Shown: in pieces, positions 16,768-25,232 of the stretch
How the letters are laid out: each line of letters opens with the position of its first letter
Position numbering within the stretch: the stretch's first letter is position 1
Source: Arthrobacter glacialis
GTDB lineage: Bacteria; Actinomycetota; Actinomycetes; Actinomycetales; Micrococcaceae
Direction of reading: 5' to 3'
Assembly (NCBI RefSeq): GCF_002909445.1
Contig: NZ_PPXC01000005.1
Span: 248,001 to 312,000 of the forward strand
Length of the DNA stretch: 64,000 nt
The notes under the pieces: generated by a model
Told to the model about the DNA's origin: nothing
The model's input: the letters and a program-made list of their open reading frames with translations, nothing else
Databases searched by the model: none
Made by a program: the position numbers and the translations under genes

Positions 16768-16801
16768 TTGGGTACCCCACTATTCAAACGTATATTCGAA
16801 T
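16768..16801 (+). promoter_or_regulatory. Promoter for a probably leaderless ABC exporter mRNA, with overlapping palindrome
   Basis: TTGGTA (16768-16773), a 17-bp spacer and TATATT (16791-16796) form a good vegetative promoter. The -10 ends only 8 nt before the ATG at 16805, so transcription would begin at or next to the start codon. No Shine-Dalgarno sequence is present. An imperfect palindrome, 16782-16801, with outer half-sites ATTC and GAAT, covers the -10 and could be a repressor operator. Confidence 0.6.
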
Positions 16802-16804
16802 GGG

Positions 16805-18544
16805 ATGCTTCTCGTGAAACTGCTCCAACTGTCCCTGCGCCACGCCAAACCCTATTGGGCGTGGATAGCTGCCGTGCTTGTACTGCAACTGATTTCCACC
16901 ATAGCGGCGCTGTACTTGCCCAGTCTCAACGCCCAGATCATAGACCAGGGCGTGGCCAAGGGCGACACCGATTTCATCTGGTCCACAGGCGTCACCATGG
17001 TGGTGGTCTGCTTTGTTCAGGTCATTACCGCGATTGGCGGCATCTACTTCGGCGCCCGCACGGCCATGGCCATTGGCCGCGATCTGCGCCGGGAGGTTTA
17101 CCACCGGGTCAACGCCCTGGGCGCGCTGGATGTGAGCCGTTTCGGCACCGCAACGCTGATCACCCGCAACACCAATGATGTCCAGCAAGTGCAAATGCTG
17201 ATCCTGATGACCCTGAACTTCATGGTCTCCACGCCCATCATGAGCATTGGCGGCATCATCATGGCGCTGCGTGAAGATGTTGGACTGTCCTGGCTCGTGT
17301 GGGTTTCAGTTCCGTTGTTGTTCCTGGTGGTTGGCTTTCTCGTGGTGAAACTGCTGCCATTGTTCCGGGAAATGCAGGACAGGATCGACACTGTCAATGG
17401 AGTCCTGCGCGAACAGATCGTCGGCATTCGGGTGATCCGGGCGTTCGTACGGGAAAAGTTTGAAGCCCAGCGCTACCGTGACGCCAACCTGTCCCTGACC
17501 CGTGTTTCGGTCAAGGTGGGAAACCTCTTTGTGCTCATGTTTCCCGTGATCATGATGATCCTGCACCTGGCCACCGCCGCTGTGCTGTGGTTCGGTGGGC
17601 AGCGCGTGGACTCGGGCCAGATGCAAATTGGCTCCCTCACGGCGTTTTTGCAATACCTGCTGCAAATCCTGGTGGCTGTCATGATGGGCGTGTTCATGGT
17701 GATGATGATTCCGCGCGCCGCCATCTCGGCCGAACGCCTGGACGAGGTCCTCTCCGCAGAACCCAGCATGAGAGTTCCCAAGGGTGCCCCGGCGCCTGCA
17801 AGTCACGGCGTCGAATTTTCCGGCGTCTCATTTGGCTACCCGGGGGCCGAGCGTCCCGTGCTGAACAACGTGAGCTTCACGGCAAGGCAGGGACAGACGA
17901 CGGCGATTGTGGGCTCCACAGGGTCGGGCAAGTCGACGCTGTTGAATCTGATACCGCGCCTGTTCGAGCCGCAGAGCGGGAGCGTGAGCATTGGCGGGGT
18001 GAGTGTCAGCGATTTCACCCGGCCCCAGATGGCCCAGCTGGTGGGGTTGGTGCCGCAGAAGCCGTACCTGTTCTCCGGCACGATTGCCTCCAACCTGAAG
18101 TTTGGCCGGCCCGACGCCAACGATACCGAGCTGTGGGAAGCCCTGCGGGTTGCCCAGGCGAAGGATTTTGTCGAAGAGAAGCCCAAACAACTGAGTGCAC
18201 CGATTGCCCAAGGCGGCACCAACGTTTCCGGCGGCCAGCGCCAGCGCCTGTGCATTGCGCGAGCCTTGGCGGCACAGCCGCGAATCTTCTTGTTTGACGA
18301 TTCGTTCTCGGCACTGGATGTCGCCACTGACCAGCGTTTGCGAGAGTCCCTGCACCAGGCCACCAGTGGAGCCACCGTCATTATCGTGGCCCAACGAGTC
18401 TCCACCATCAGGGAGGCCGATCACATCATTGTGCTGGACAACGGTGAGGTGGTGGGTGCTGGCAGCCACGACGAACTCCTGGAACGCAATGAGACCTACC
18501 GCGAGATTGTTGAGTCCCAGCTGAGCATTGAAGGTGTTGCATAA
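16805..18544 (+). CDS. ABC exporter half-transporter with degenerate Walker B
   Basis: The product has 579 residues: six membrane helices (about 15-310) fused to an ATPase domain. Walker A is GSTGSGKST (about 369-377) and the signature VSGGQRQRL (about 474) is intact. The Walker B reads IFLFDDSFSALD, with Asp499 in place of the catalytic Glu. This is the non-catalytic half seen in heterodimeric exporters such as BmrC/BmrD and TM287/288. It overlaps the partner gene by one base (TAATG). The substrate is unknown; drug or lipid export is typical of the group. Confidence 0.93.
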   Translation: MLLVKLLQLSLRHAKPYWAWIAAVLVLQLISTIAALYLPSLNAQIIDQGVAKGDTDFIWSTGVTMVVVCFVQVITAIGGIYFGARTAMAIGRDLRREVYHRVNALGALDVSRFGTATLITRNTNDVQQVQMLILMTLNFMVSTPIMSIGGIIMALREDVGLSWLVWVSVPLLFLVVGFLVVKLLPLFREMQDRIDTVNGVLREQIVGIRVIRAFVREKFEAQRYRDANLSLTRVSVKVGNLFVLMFPVIMMILHLATAAVLWFGGQRVDSGQMQIGSLTAFLQYLLQILVAVMMGVFMVMMIPRAAISAERLDEVLSAEPSMRVPKGAPAPASHGVEFSGVSFGYPGAERPVLNNVSFTARQGQTTAIVGSTGSGKSTLLNLIPRLFEPQSGSVSIGGVSVSDFTRPQMAQLVGLVPQKPYLFSGTIASNLKFGRPDANDTELWEALRVAQAKDFVEEKPKQLSAPIAQGGTNVSGGQRQRLCIARALAAQPRIFLFDDSFSALDVATDQRLRESLHQATSGATVIIVAQRVSTIREADHIIVLDNGEVVGAGSHDELLERNETYREIVESQLSIEGVA

Positions 18545-20571
18545 TGGCGCGCAAAGACAAGAACCAGGTGCCTGTGGAGACTGCTGCGCCAGACACAGTC
18601 GAGGAAGAGGAGCTTTACCCCGAGTACAAGCCTTCTGAATCTGACGGGGACATGTTCGGTGGGACTCCCGCCAAGAAGGCAGAGAACTTTTGGCCGGCGG
18701 CCAAAAGGCTTGTTGGCCTGTTGCGCCCCGAACGGACCATGTTCGCCGTGGTCCTGGTGTTTGTTGCCGCGTCGGTGGTTCTCACTGTCATCGCCCCGAA
18801 GATCCTTGGCGCGGCCATGGACGTCATTTTCAACGGCGTGATCGGCTCGCAGCTTCCCGCTGGTGTTCCACTGGAAACCCTGGTGGAAGCCCAGCGCGCT
18901 GCCGGCAACGGCCAATTTGCGGACATGCTGGCCAAGGCCAACGTTGTGCCCGGCGCCGGCATTGATTTCGTGGAGCTGAGCCGGCTCATAGTCATAGTGC
19001 TGGCCCTGTACTCGGTGGCCTCGGTCTTCATGTGGTTGCAGGGTTTCCTGCTCAATGCGCTGGTCATGCGCGTTGTCTACAAGCTCCGCGAGGATATTCA
19101 AGGCAAGCTCAACAAGCTGCCGCTGGGGTACTTTGACACCCGCCAGCGCGGGGACCTGATGTCCCGGGTGACAAATGATGTGGACAACATTCAATCGGCG
19201 TTGCAGCAGGCGTTCTCACAGCTGGTGCAGTCGGTTCTGACGGTGGTTGGCATCGGTGTCATGATGTTCATTGTTTCCTGGCAGCTGGGCCTGATTGCCC
19301 TCATCGCGCTCCCTCTCTCGGCTGTCATTGCCGGCGTGATTGGCTCCAAGTCGCAGAAACTCTTCGCCGCTCAGTGGAAGCAAACCGGCGCGGTTAACGG
19401 CCATGTTGAGGAGACCTTCTCCGGCCTTGAACTGGTCAGGGCCTACGGCCGTGACGAGGAGATGCTGGCAGAGTTCGACGAACGCAACGAACGCCTCTTC
19501 AAGGCGTCCTTTGGTGCACAGTTCGTCTCCGGCATGATCATGCCGGCCATGCAGTTTGTCGCCTACATCTCCTACGTGCTGGTCGCCGTCGTTGGCGGCG
19601 TGCGGGTCGCCACGGGGCAGATGACCTTAGGTGATGCCACGGCGTTCATCCAGTACTCACGCGAGTTCTCCCAGCCCATCGGTGAGATTGCCGGCATTGC
19701 CAACATGATCCAGTCCGGTGTGGCCTCCGCAGAGCGCACCTTTGAAATCCTCGACGCCGACGAGCAGGACGCCGAACAGGACTCTGATCTGTTGCCGGAG
19801 CAAACTGACGGGCATGTGCGTTTTGAGAACGTCTCCTTCAGCTACTCCCCGGAGACACCCCTGATCCGCGATGTTTCCTTCACCGTGGAGCCGGGACAGA
19901 CAGTTGCCATTGTGGGGCCCACGGGCGCCGGCAAGACAACGCTGGTCAATCTGGTCATGCGCTTCTACGAGCTCACGGGTGGGCGAATCATGATCGACGG
20001 CGTGGACACCCGCGAGCTGTCCCGCGAGCAGGTGCGCTCCCAGGTGGGTATGGTGCTCCAGGATGCGTGGCTCTTTGAAGGAACCATCAAGGAGAACATC
20101 CGCTACGGCCGCCTGGACGCCACTGATGAGGAGATCATCGCCGCAGCCGAGGCCACCATGGTGGACAGGTTTGTGCGTCAGCTGCCCCAAGGCTATGACA
20201 CGGTTGTTGATGCTGACGGCGGCACCGTCTCCGCTGGTGAGCGGCAGCTGATCACCATTGCCAGGGCGTTCATTGCCCAGCCGTCGCTGCTCATCCTGGA
20301 TGAGGCCACCTCGTCCGTGGACACCCGCACCGAGCTGCTGGTTCAGCACGCCATGGCGGCGTTGCGCACGGACAGGACATCGTTTGTCATTGCGCACCGG
20401 CTCTCCACCATCAGGGATGCCCACACCATCCTCGTCATGGAGAACGGCGACATTGTGGAACACGGCAACCACGCCGAACTGCTGGCCCGCAAGGGTGCGT
20501 ACTACGAGCTCTACAAGACGCAGTTCCAGGGCGGCCACGAAACCGACGAAGTGGCGGCCGAGGTCCACTGA
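18544..20571 (+). CDS. ABC exporter half-transporter, catalytic partner
   Basis: The product has 675 residues. A charged N-terminal extension of about 50 residues precedes six membrane helices and the ATPase. Walker A is GPTGAGKTT and Walker B is LLILDEATSSVD with the normal Glu587, but the signature is VSAGERQL (562-569) rather than LSGGQ. In the heterodimer this weak signature would face the Asp-containing Walker B of the first subunit, giving one degenerate and one canonical ATP site. The start is coupled to the upstream stop. Confidence 0.94.
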   Translation: MARKDKNQVPVETAAPDTVEEEELYPEYKPSESDGDMFGGTPAKKAENFWPAAKRLVGLLRPERTMFAVVLVFVAASVVLTVIAPKILGAAMDVIFNGVIGSQLPAGVPLETLVEAQRAAGNGQFADMLAKANVVPGAGIDFVELSRLIVIVLALYSVASVFMWLQGFLLNALVMRVVYKLREDIQGKLNKLPLGYFDTRQRGDLMSRVTNDVDNIQSALQQAFSQLVQSVLTVVGIGVMMFIVSWQLGLIALIALPLSAVIAGVIGSKSQKLFAAQWKQTGAVNGHVEETFSGLELVRAYGRDEEMLAEFDERNERLFKASFGAQFVSGMIMPAMQFVAYISYVLVAVVGGVRVATGQMTLGDATAFIQYSREFSQPIGEIAGIANMIQSGVASAERTFEILDADEQDAEQDSDLLPEQTDGHVRFENVSFSYSPETPLIRDVSFTVEPGQTVAIVGPTGAGKTTLVNLVMRFYELTGGRIMIDGVDTRELSREQVRSQVGMVLQDAWLFEGTIKENIRYGRLDATDEEIIAAAEATMVDRFVRQLPQGYDTVVDADGGTVSAGERQLITIARAFIAQPSLLILDEATSSVDTRTELLVQHAMAALRTDRTSFVIAHRLSTIRDAHTILVMENGDIVEHGNHAELLARKGAYYELYKTQFQGGHETDEVAAEVH

Positions 20572-20852
20572 CTTGAACAACTAATAGGTAAACAGGGTGA
20601 GTTGGGCAGCTTGGGTGCGGGTGACCTCGTATCCGAGCTGCCCTTAGCACTTTAAGAGTCTGCTGGCGGCCATCTGTGTGGTGTAGGCAGCTTATGCGCC
20701 AGCCTGAGAGCCAGGGCCACTTTGGGCATGCGCACTACTGATACCGGGCATTGCGTCAGTGTCACAGCTGCGCCGCACTGGCTTCTGGCTCGACGCATAG
20801 CCAAAGCTGGTGTGCCCAGAATGGGGTATATGCGCCACACTCCTTTCCACGG

Positions 20853-20874
20853 CTGCGCATAAGCCACGGCAGAA
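20853..20874 (+). repeat. 22-bp dispersed repeat, copy A
   Basis: This segment is an exact inverted match to 41219-41240, some 20 kb away, and weaker similarity continues for about 10 more bases on the 3' side. Its core is GCGCATAAGCCACGGCAG. Both copies are intergenic. Confidence 0.75.
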
Positions 20875-20930
20875 TTTTCAGGTGCCCCTGGCGCGGCGAA
20901 GCGGCCCACCAACGACCAGTAGAACCCGCG

Positions 20931-21020
20931 ATTTTCGGCGTTTTCTGCGGCCCCACGCACGCGACGGGCCCGGGCGAGGCACGAGACCGGAGAGCGGGTG
21001 GGCACTACTGCGGGTCAGTT
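20931..21020 (+). repeat. Interrupted copy of the repeat found upstream of hutG
   Basis: The 20 bp at 20931-20950 and the 13 bp at 21008-21020 match the two parts of a continuous 27-bp sequence at 22118-22144. They are separated by extra DNA flanked by CTGCGG on both sides (20945-20950 and 21008-21013), as if about 63 bp had been inserted or duplicated. The copy lies just beyond the hutG stop. Confidence 0.65.
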
Positions 21021-21031
21021 TGTTTGGGGCT

Positions 21032-22048
21032 TTAGCGCAGCAGGGTGTCGATCAGCCGGGCAGCCACTTTGGCTGTCCGGTTGTCGATGTCGAACTCCGG
21101 GTTCAGCTCCGCCACATCACAGTGGAACAGTTTCCCGCTGGCGGCCACCTGACGGCACACGGCTGCGATCACCGGTAGCGGCACGCCGTAGGCTGCCGGG
21201 GCGCTCACGCCGGGAGCCACGGCTGCCGGCAGTACGTCCAGATCGATGGTCAGGTACACAATGTCCACGGTCTCCAGGAACGAGGACACAAAGGCTGCCG
21301 TGCGCTCGCCGGAGCAATCCTCATCCAGCAGGTACTTCACGTCCAGGCTGTGGGCCGTATCAAAAAGGGTGCGCGTGTTGTTGGGTTCGCTGATGCCCAC
21401 GACGGCGTAATTGAGTTCCCGCCCGGCGGCGGCCTCGGCGTGGGCCATCTGCAGGAACGGCGTGCCCGAACTGGGAGCCGGCGCTTGGCGTAGATCAAAG
21501 TGGGCGTCAAGGTTCAGCACGCCCAAACGGGCGCCATTGGCCACGGCCGCAGTACCGGCCACCCCCAAATAGCTGGCATAGGCTGTTTCGTGGCCGCCGC
21601 CCAGCACCAGGGTGAGGTATCCGGCGTCGAGCAGGCGAGTGAGAGCTGAACCGACCTTGGATTGGCCCTGCTCGAGGGCGTCGCCGGAAACCACCACGTC
21701 GCCCACATCGCTGACGCTGCGGGTGCCGTGGAACGCCAGGGAACCCAGCGCAGCGCGGATGGAGGCAGGGCCCGTGGCGGCACCAGTGCGGCCGTGGTTG
21801 CGCAGCACGCCGGCATCGGAACAAAAGCCCAGCAAGGCAGCCGGCCCGGGAAGTGTGGCGTCCAGAGAAGACCGGCCTGTGGTTCCCACCGCTTGCCACC
21901 AGCGGCGGTGGGCGGGGGAATCGCCGTCGTTCCTTCCCGTCCAAGGGGTTGCTGGCGTGTCAATGGTGAGAGCAGAAAAGTCCATGCTCCCAGCGAACAG
22001 CACGGGCGCGCCCGGCGCCAGTCCAGCGGGGCCCGCGGCGTCTGGCAT
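21032..22048 (-). CDS. hutG: Formimidoylglutamase (arginase/ureohydrolase family)
   Basis: The product has 338 residues. It hydrolyses N-formimidoyl-L-glutamate to glutamate and formamide, the last step of one branch of histidine degradation. The dinuclear manganese site is visible as GGGHETAY, LNLDAHFDLR and TIDLDVLPAAVAPGVSAP. It lies 6 kb from hutH on the other strand and just downstream of a purine permease, with a hairpin repeat between. The specificity is inferred from the HutG-like motifs and the presence of hutH; agmatinase or another ureohydrolase is less likely. Confidence 0.88.
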   Translation of the reverse strand: MPDAAGPAGLAPGAPVLFAGSMDFSALTIDTPATPWTGRNDGDSPAHRRWWQAVGTTGRSSLDATLPGPAALLGFCSDAGVLRNHGRTGAATGPASIRAALGSLAFHGTRSVSDVGDVVVSGDALEQGQSKVGSALTRLLDAGYLTLVLGGGHETAYASYLGVAGTAAVANGARLGVLNLDAHFDLRQAPAPSSGTPFLQMAHAEAAAGRELNYAVVGISEPNNTRTLFDTAHSLDVKYLLDEDCSGERTAAFVSSFLETVDIVYLTIDLDVLPAAVAPGVSAPAAYGVPLPVIAAVCRQVAASGKLFHCDVAELNPEFDIDNRTAKVAARLIDTLLR

Positions 22049-22074
22049 GGCAGATTCGGCCCCACAGAAAACAG

Positions 22075-22144
22075 AACTGACCCGCAGAAAACGCCGTAAA
22101 ACTCATCAAAATCGTGAATTTTCGGCGTTTTCTGCGGGTCAGTT
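22075..22144. terminator. Hairpin repeat with perfect 22-bp arms between permease and hutG
   Basis: The arms at 22075-22096 and 22123-22144 are perfectly complementary over 22 bp, with a 26-nt AT-rich loop. It lies 11 nt after the permease stop (minus strand) and 26 nt upstream of the hutG start, so it probably terminates the permease message. The right arm and flank recur downstream of hutG, so the element is also a dispersed repeat. Confidence 0.8.
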
Positions 22145-22155
22145 GGAGAAGGGGG

Positions 22156-23610
22156 CTACTTGATCCCGAACAGTGCTTCCACTGTGCCGATGCCGAAGAA
22201 CAGCAGGAAGGCTCCGGCAACGGCCCACATCAAGGGGTGGATTTCCTTGGCGCGGCCCTGGAACAAACGGATCAGCACGAACGCGATGAAACCGGCGCCC
22301 AGGCCGTTGGCGATGGAGTAGGTGAACGGCATCAGGGTGAACGTCAGGAAGGCGGGAATGCCAATGCCCCAGTCGGACCAGTCGATCTTGCCCACCTGGG
22401 AGACCATCATGAAACCAACCACAACTAGTGCGGGGGCAACAGCCTCAAAGGGAACCAGCTTGATCAGCGGGGTGACAAACATGGCCATGATCAGCAGCAA
22501 ACCAGTCACCACCGAGGCCAGCCCTGTTCGGGCGCCTTCACCAATGCCGGCGCCGGATTCCACGTAGATCTGGTTGGAGGACGCTGATGCGCCGCCACCG
22601 GCAATGGCGCCAAAAGCGTCGACCAACAGCACGCGGTCAACGTTGGGGATGTTGCCGTCCTTGTCCACGGAGCCGGCCTCGGCAGCAAGGCCCACCATGG
22701 TGCCCATGGCATCGAAGAAGATGCTGAGCAGGATCACAAACGCCAGCAGAACAGCAGCCAGGGCGCCCAACTTGCTGAACGCACCAAAGAGGTTCACCTG
22801 GCCCAGCAGGGACAAATCAGGCATTGACCACTGGGAGAGCTGCGGCGAAACCAGGGACCAGCCCTGCGGGTTGGACGTGGTGCCGTCAAAGGAGGGACCA
22901 ATATGAAGCGTCATTTCCAGGATGTTGGCCAAGATCGTGGAAACTACGATGCCAATCAAGATGGCGCCCTTGACCTTGCGGACCACCAAGCCGATAGTCA
23001 GCACCAAGCCAACAACAAACACCAGCGTGGGCCAGCCCATGAGCTTGCCGTCAAAACCGAGACCAACGGGAACGGTGGTGCCCGCAACGTCCGGGATGCG
23101 GCGGACAAAGCCTGCATTGACCAAACCAATGAGGGCAATGAACATGCCAATGCCCACCACAATGGCAGTTTTGAGCCCCTCGGGGACCGCCTTGAACACG
23201 GCAGTTCGGAACCCTGTGAGCACCAGAATAAACATGGTGATGCCGGAGAGGACCACCAAGCCCATCATGTCCGGCCAAGTCAGTCCGGGGTGGGTTGCCA
23301 CGGTGACGGCAACAAACGCGTTGACGCCAAGGCCGGCAGCAAGGGCGAAGGGGTGCTTTGCCCAGGCGCCCATGATGATGGTCAAAATACCGGCCACAAA
23401 TGCCGTGACAGCTGCAACGCGTTCCAGGCCCAGCTCGCCGCCAGTGGAATCAGCGCCGCCCAGGATCAGCGGGTTGAGCACCACAATGTAGCTCATCGCG
23501 AAGAACGTGGCGAAACCGCCGCGGATCTCTCGCGAGTAGTTGGAGCCACGGGCCGTGATCATGAAATATTTGTCAACAGCGGACAGCCGGACGTCCGTTT
23601 TGCTAGCCAT
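22156..23610 (-). CDS. NCS2 family purine permease (AzgA-like)
   Basis: The product has 484 residues from an ATG with GGAGG 9 nt upstream. About 12-14 membrane segments are visible. The motifs ATFFAMSYIVVLNPLIL, FDAMGTMVGLAAEAG and SSNQIYVESGAGIGEGARTG are those of the AzgA/PbuG branch, which imports adenine, guanine and hypoxanthine with protons. It is a single gene, and no purine riboswitch aptamer is recognisable upstream. Confidence 0.94.
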   Translation of the reverse strand: MASKTDVRLSAVDKYFMITARGSNYSREIRGGFATFFAMSYIVVLNPLILGGADSTGGELGLERVAAVTAFVAGILTIIMGAWAKHPFALAAGLGVNAFVAVTVATHPGLTWPDMMGLVVLSGITMFILVLTGFRTAVFKAVPEGLKTAIVVGIGMFIALIGLVNAGFVRRIPDVAGTTVPVGLGFDGKLMGWPTLVFVVGLVLTIGLVVRKVKGAILIGIVVSTILANILEMTLHIGPSFDGTTSNPQGWSLVSPQLSQWSMPDLSLLGQVNLFGAFSKLGALAAVLLAFVILLSIFFDAMGTMVGLAAEAGSVDKDGNIPNVDRVLLVDAFGAIAGGGASASSNQIYVESGAGIGEGARTGLASVVTGLLLIMAMFVTPLIKLVPFEAVAPALVVVGFMMVSQVGKIDWSDWGIGIPAFLTFTLMPFTYSIANGLGAGFIAFVLIRLFQGRAKEIHPLMWAVAGAFLLFFGIGTVEALFGIK

Positions 23611-23844
23611 GTAAGAGCCCTCCGGGCGAAGTGAAATGAAATTAAGTTATTCGAGGAAATACTAGCTGGTAACGAGCGGGCGCAGCATAGTGGAGCAGGG
23701 TGGGCTTTTCCAGCATTTCCCCGCACGGCGTGATCACCCTATTCCCTGTGCGGCGGCAGCAAACGCCTGACTTCCGCAGGAAACTCTCATGTTTTTGGGA
23801 TACCGTGAGGATCGAGCGCTCCATCGAACAAAGGAACCCACGCT

Positions 23845-24450
23845 GTGAAGAGTCCCGTACGTCTTCGGCCGATTGAGACGAATATGACACCCCAAACTCG
23901 GTTGAGACGCACTTTCGCGGCCGTCCTGGCTGCATTGTTGATCGTATTGGGGTCATCCACAGCTGCTTTGGCGCACGACGCCGTCACGGGGACGAACCCT
24001 GCCGACGGGTCCACGGTGGCGAGCGTTCCTGACAAAATCCAAATCACCATGAACAACAGCCCTGCCGTCATTGGTTCCCAGGTTTTGCTTCTTGACGAGA
24101 CCGGCCGCAACTGGGCAGAGGGTGATGTTGCGGTGCTGGACACGGTGGCCACTCAGGCTGTCCGCCCCGGGGCCCCGGCCGGAAAGTACACCGTCAAGTG
24201 GCGTCTGGTCTCCTCGGATTCGCATCCCATTGAGGGCGAATTCAGCTTCGCCGCCACCGCCGCAACAGCTGGCCAGGCCGTGGGTGCCGGACCGCTCCAG
24301 TCCGTCCAAGCTCCTACCGAAGCCGCCCCTGCGCCGGTTCAGGACAATTCCTCCGTGCCGTGGAGTGTCTTTGCCTTGATTGGTGCCTTGATCGTTGTGG
24401 TGGTGGCCATGGTGGTTGTTGCACGACGCCGTTTGTCCAGCGAAGAGTAG
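23845..24450 (+). CDS. CopC-domain copper-binding protein, membrane anchored
   Basis: The product has 201 residues from a GTG with AAAGGA upstream; an internal ATG at 23884 (MTPQTRLRR) is an alternative. A signal peptide ends in AALA, and the mature protein would start HDAVTGTNPADGS with the N-terminal His used by CopC to bind copper. The closing motif KWRLVSSDSHPIEGEFSF is the CopC signature. A C-terminal helix (about 168-193) followed by RRR anchors it outside the membrane. CopD, the usual partner, is not adjacent. Confidence 0.9.
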   Translation: MKSPVRLRPIETNMTPQTRLRRTFAAVLAALLIVLGSSTAALAHDAVTGTNPADGSTVASVPDKIQITMNNSPAVIGSQVLLLDETGRNWAEGDVAVLDTVATQAVRPGAPAGKYTVKWRLVSSDSHPIEGEFSFAATAATAGQAVGAGPLQSVQAPTEAAPAPVQDNSSVPWSVFALIGALIVVVVAMVVVARRRLSSEE

Positions 24451-24505
24451 CCGCTGCGGGGCCGCTGGGGTGCTGGGTGGGGACCCGCCCCTGCGGGCCG
24501 CCGCA

Positions 24506-25153
24506 CTAGGCCAGTGCCAGGCCCGTCTCCCGGACAGCCACCCGGGACGAGATGGATGCGCCGGCGCGCTTGGCTTGGTGCAGGATCTCCTGTGTGGAGG
24601 GGATGACCAGATCGCCCACACCCACTAAATACAACCCCAGGGCATGCATCCCGGTGCGCAGCTCGGTTGCTTTTGTGACACCCAGGCCGTGCAGGACGCG
24701 CCGCAGCTGGTTCAAGGCGCCGCGGGTAAAGACGATGTTGTGGGCGCTCAACGTTCCCGTGGCCGTGTGGACTGTCCAGTGCGGGTTAGCCCGAACGGAT
24801 CCGTGGTTGCGGGTCAGGGACAGGGCCTGGGTTGAAGGGCGGATGTCCAGCTCGTGGCGGCGGGCGTAGTTCTCCAGGAGCCGCAAGATTTCGCTGCGCT
24901 CATTCAACGCGGCCAAGCTGATGCCGCCCGTTGTGGTCGCCGGCGGTGAGTGCTGTTTCAGCGGGGAGAAGGTTTCCACCACAATGGCCTTGACACCCTG
25001 CCTGTTGAGTTCGGCTGCCACCGCCAGGGCTGAGAACCCGGATCCAATCACAATGGTGGAGGTGTTTTCGGCAGAGCCGTGCACGGGGGCGTCAGCAAGA
25101 TCAAGCGCAGCACTGGTGAAGTGCGGTGTGGCAGCAAAAGACGCAGCCTTCAT
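24506..25153 (-). CDS. Short FAD/NAD-binding oxidoreductase-like protein
   Basis: The product has 215 residues from an ATG with GAGGAGG upstream. A Rossmann dinucleotide motif, TIVIGSGFSALAVAAEL, lies at residues 33-49 with the acidic VVE strand end at about 59. A late GMHALGLYLVGVGDLV resembles the second FAD-contact motif of pyridine-nucleotide-disulfide reductases. The usual internal NADPH domain and dimerisation domain are absent, so this is a minimal single-domain form. It is third in an operon after the lactone oxidase (79-nt gap). Its function is unknown. Confidence 0.7.
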   Translation of the reverse strand: MKAASFAATPHFTSAALDLADAPVHGSAENTSTIVIGSGFSALAVAAELNRQGVKAIVVETFSPLKQHSPPATTTGGISLAALNERSEILRLLENYARRHELDIRPSTQALSLTRNHGSVRANPHWTVHTATGTLSAHNIVFTRGALNQLRRVLHGLGVTKATELRTGMHALGLYLVGVGDLVIPSTQEILHQAKRAGASISSRVAVRETGLALA

Positions 25154-25232
25154 AGCAAATGCCTCCTCGAACGGTAGGAGAACTTACAGGGCACGGCCAA
25201 GAGCCACGGCCGTGTTGGTGTTGCGATGGGAA

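Larger units (their letters stand above)
20572..21031. other. 460-bp intergenic region with hairpin and dispersed repeats
   Basis: I see no gene here. At 20604-20643 a weak hairpin (8-bp arms GGGCAGCT/AGCTGCCC) may end the exporter transcript. Between about 20690 and 20815 two segments form a decayed inverted repeat (cores GCTTATGCGCCAGC and GCTCGACGCATAGC). At 20853-20874 lies a 22-bp sequence also found, inverted, at 41219-41240. At 20931-20950 and 21008-21020 lie two parts of a repeat that recurs intact at 22118-22144. Confidence 0.7.

Noticed and set aside
16805-20571. Two exporter genes as one full-length transporter with a frameshift
   Set aside because: Each half has its own start, complete membrane and ATPase domains, and complementary degenerate motifs, which fits a true heterodimer.
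23611-23844. Possible purine riboswitch between the purine permease and copC
   Set aside because: No purine aptamer core or fitting three-way junction was found on the minus strand upstream of the permease.
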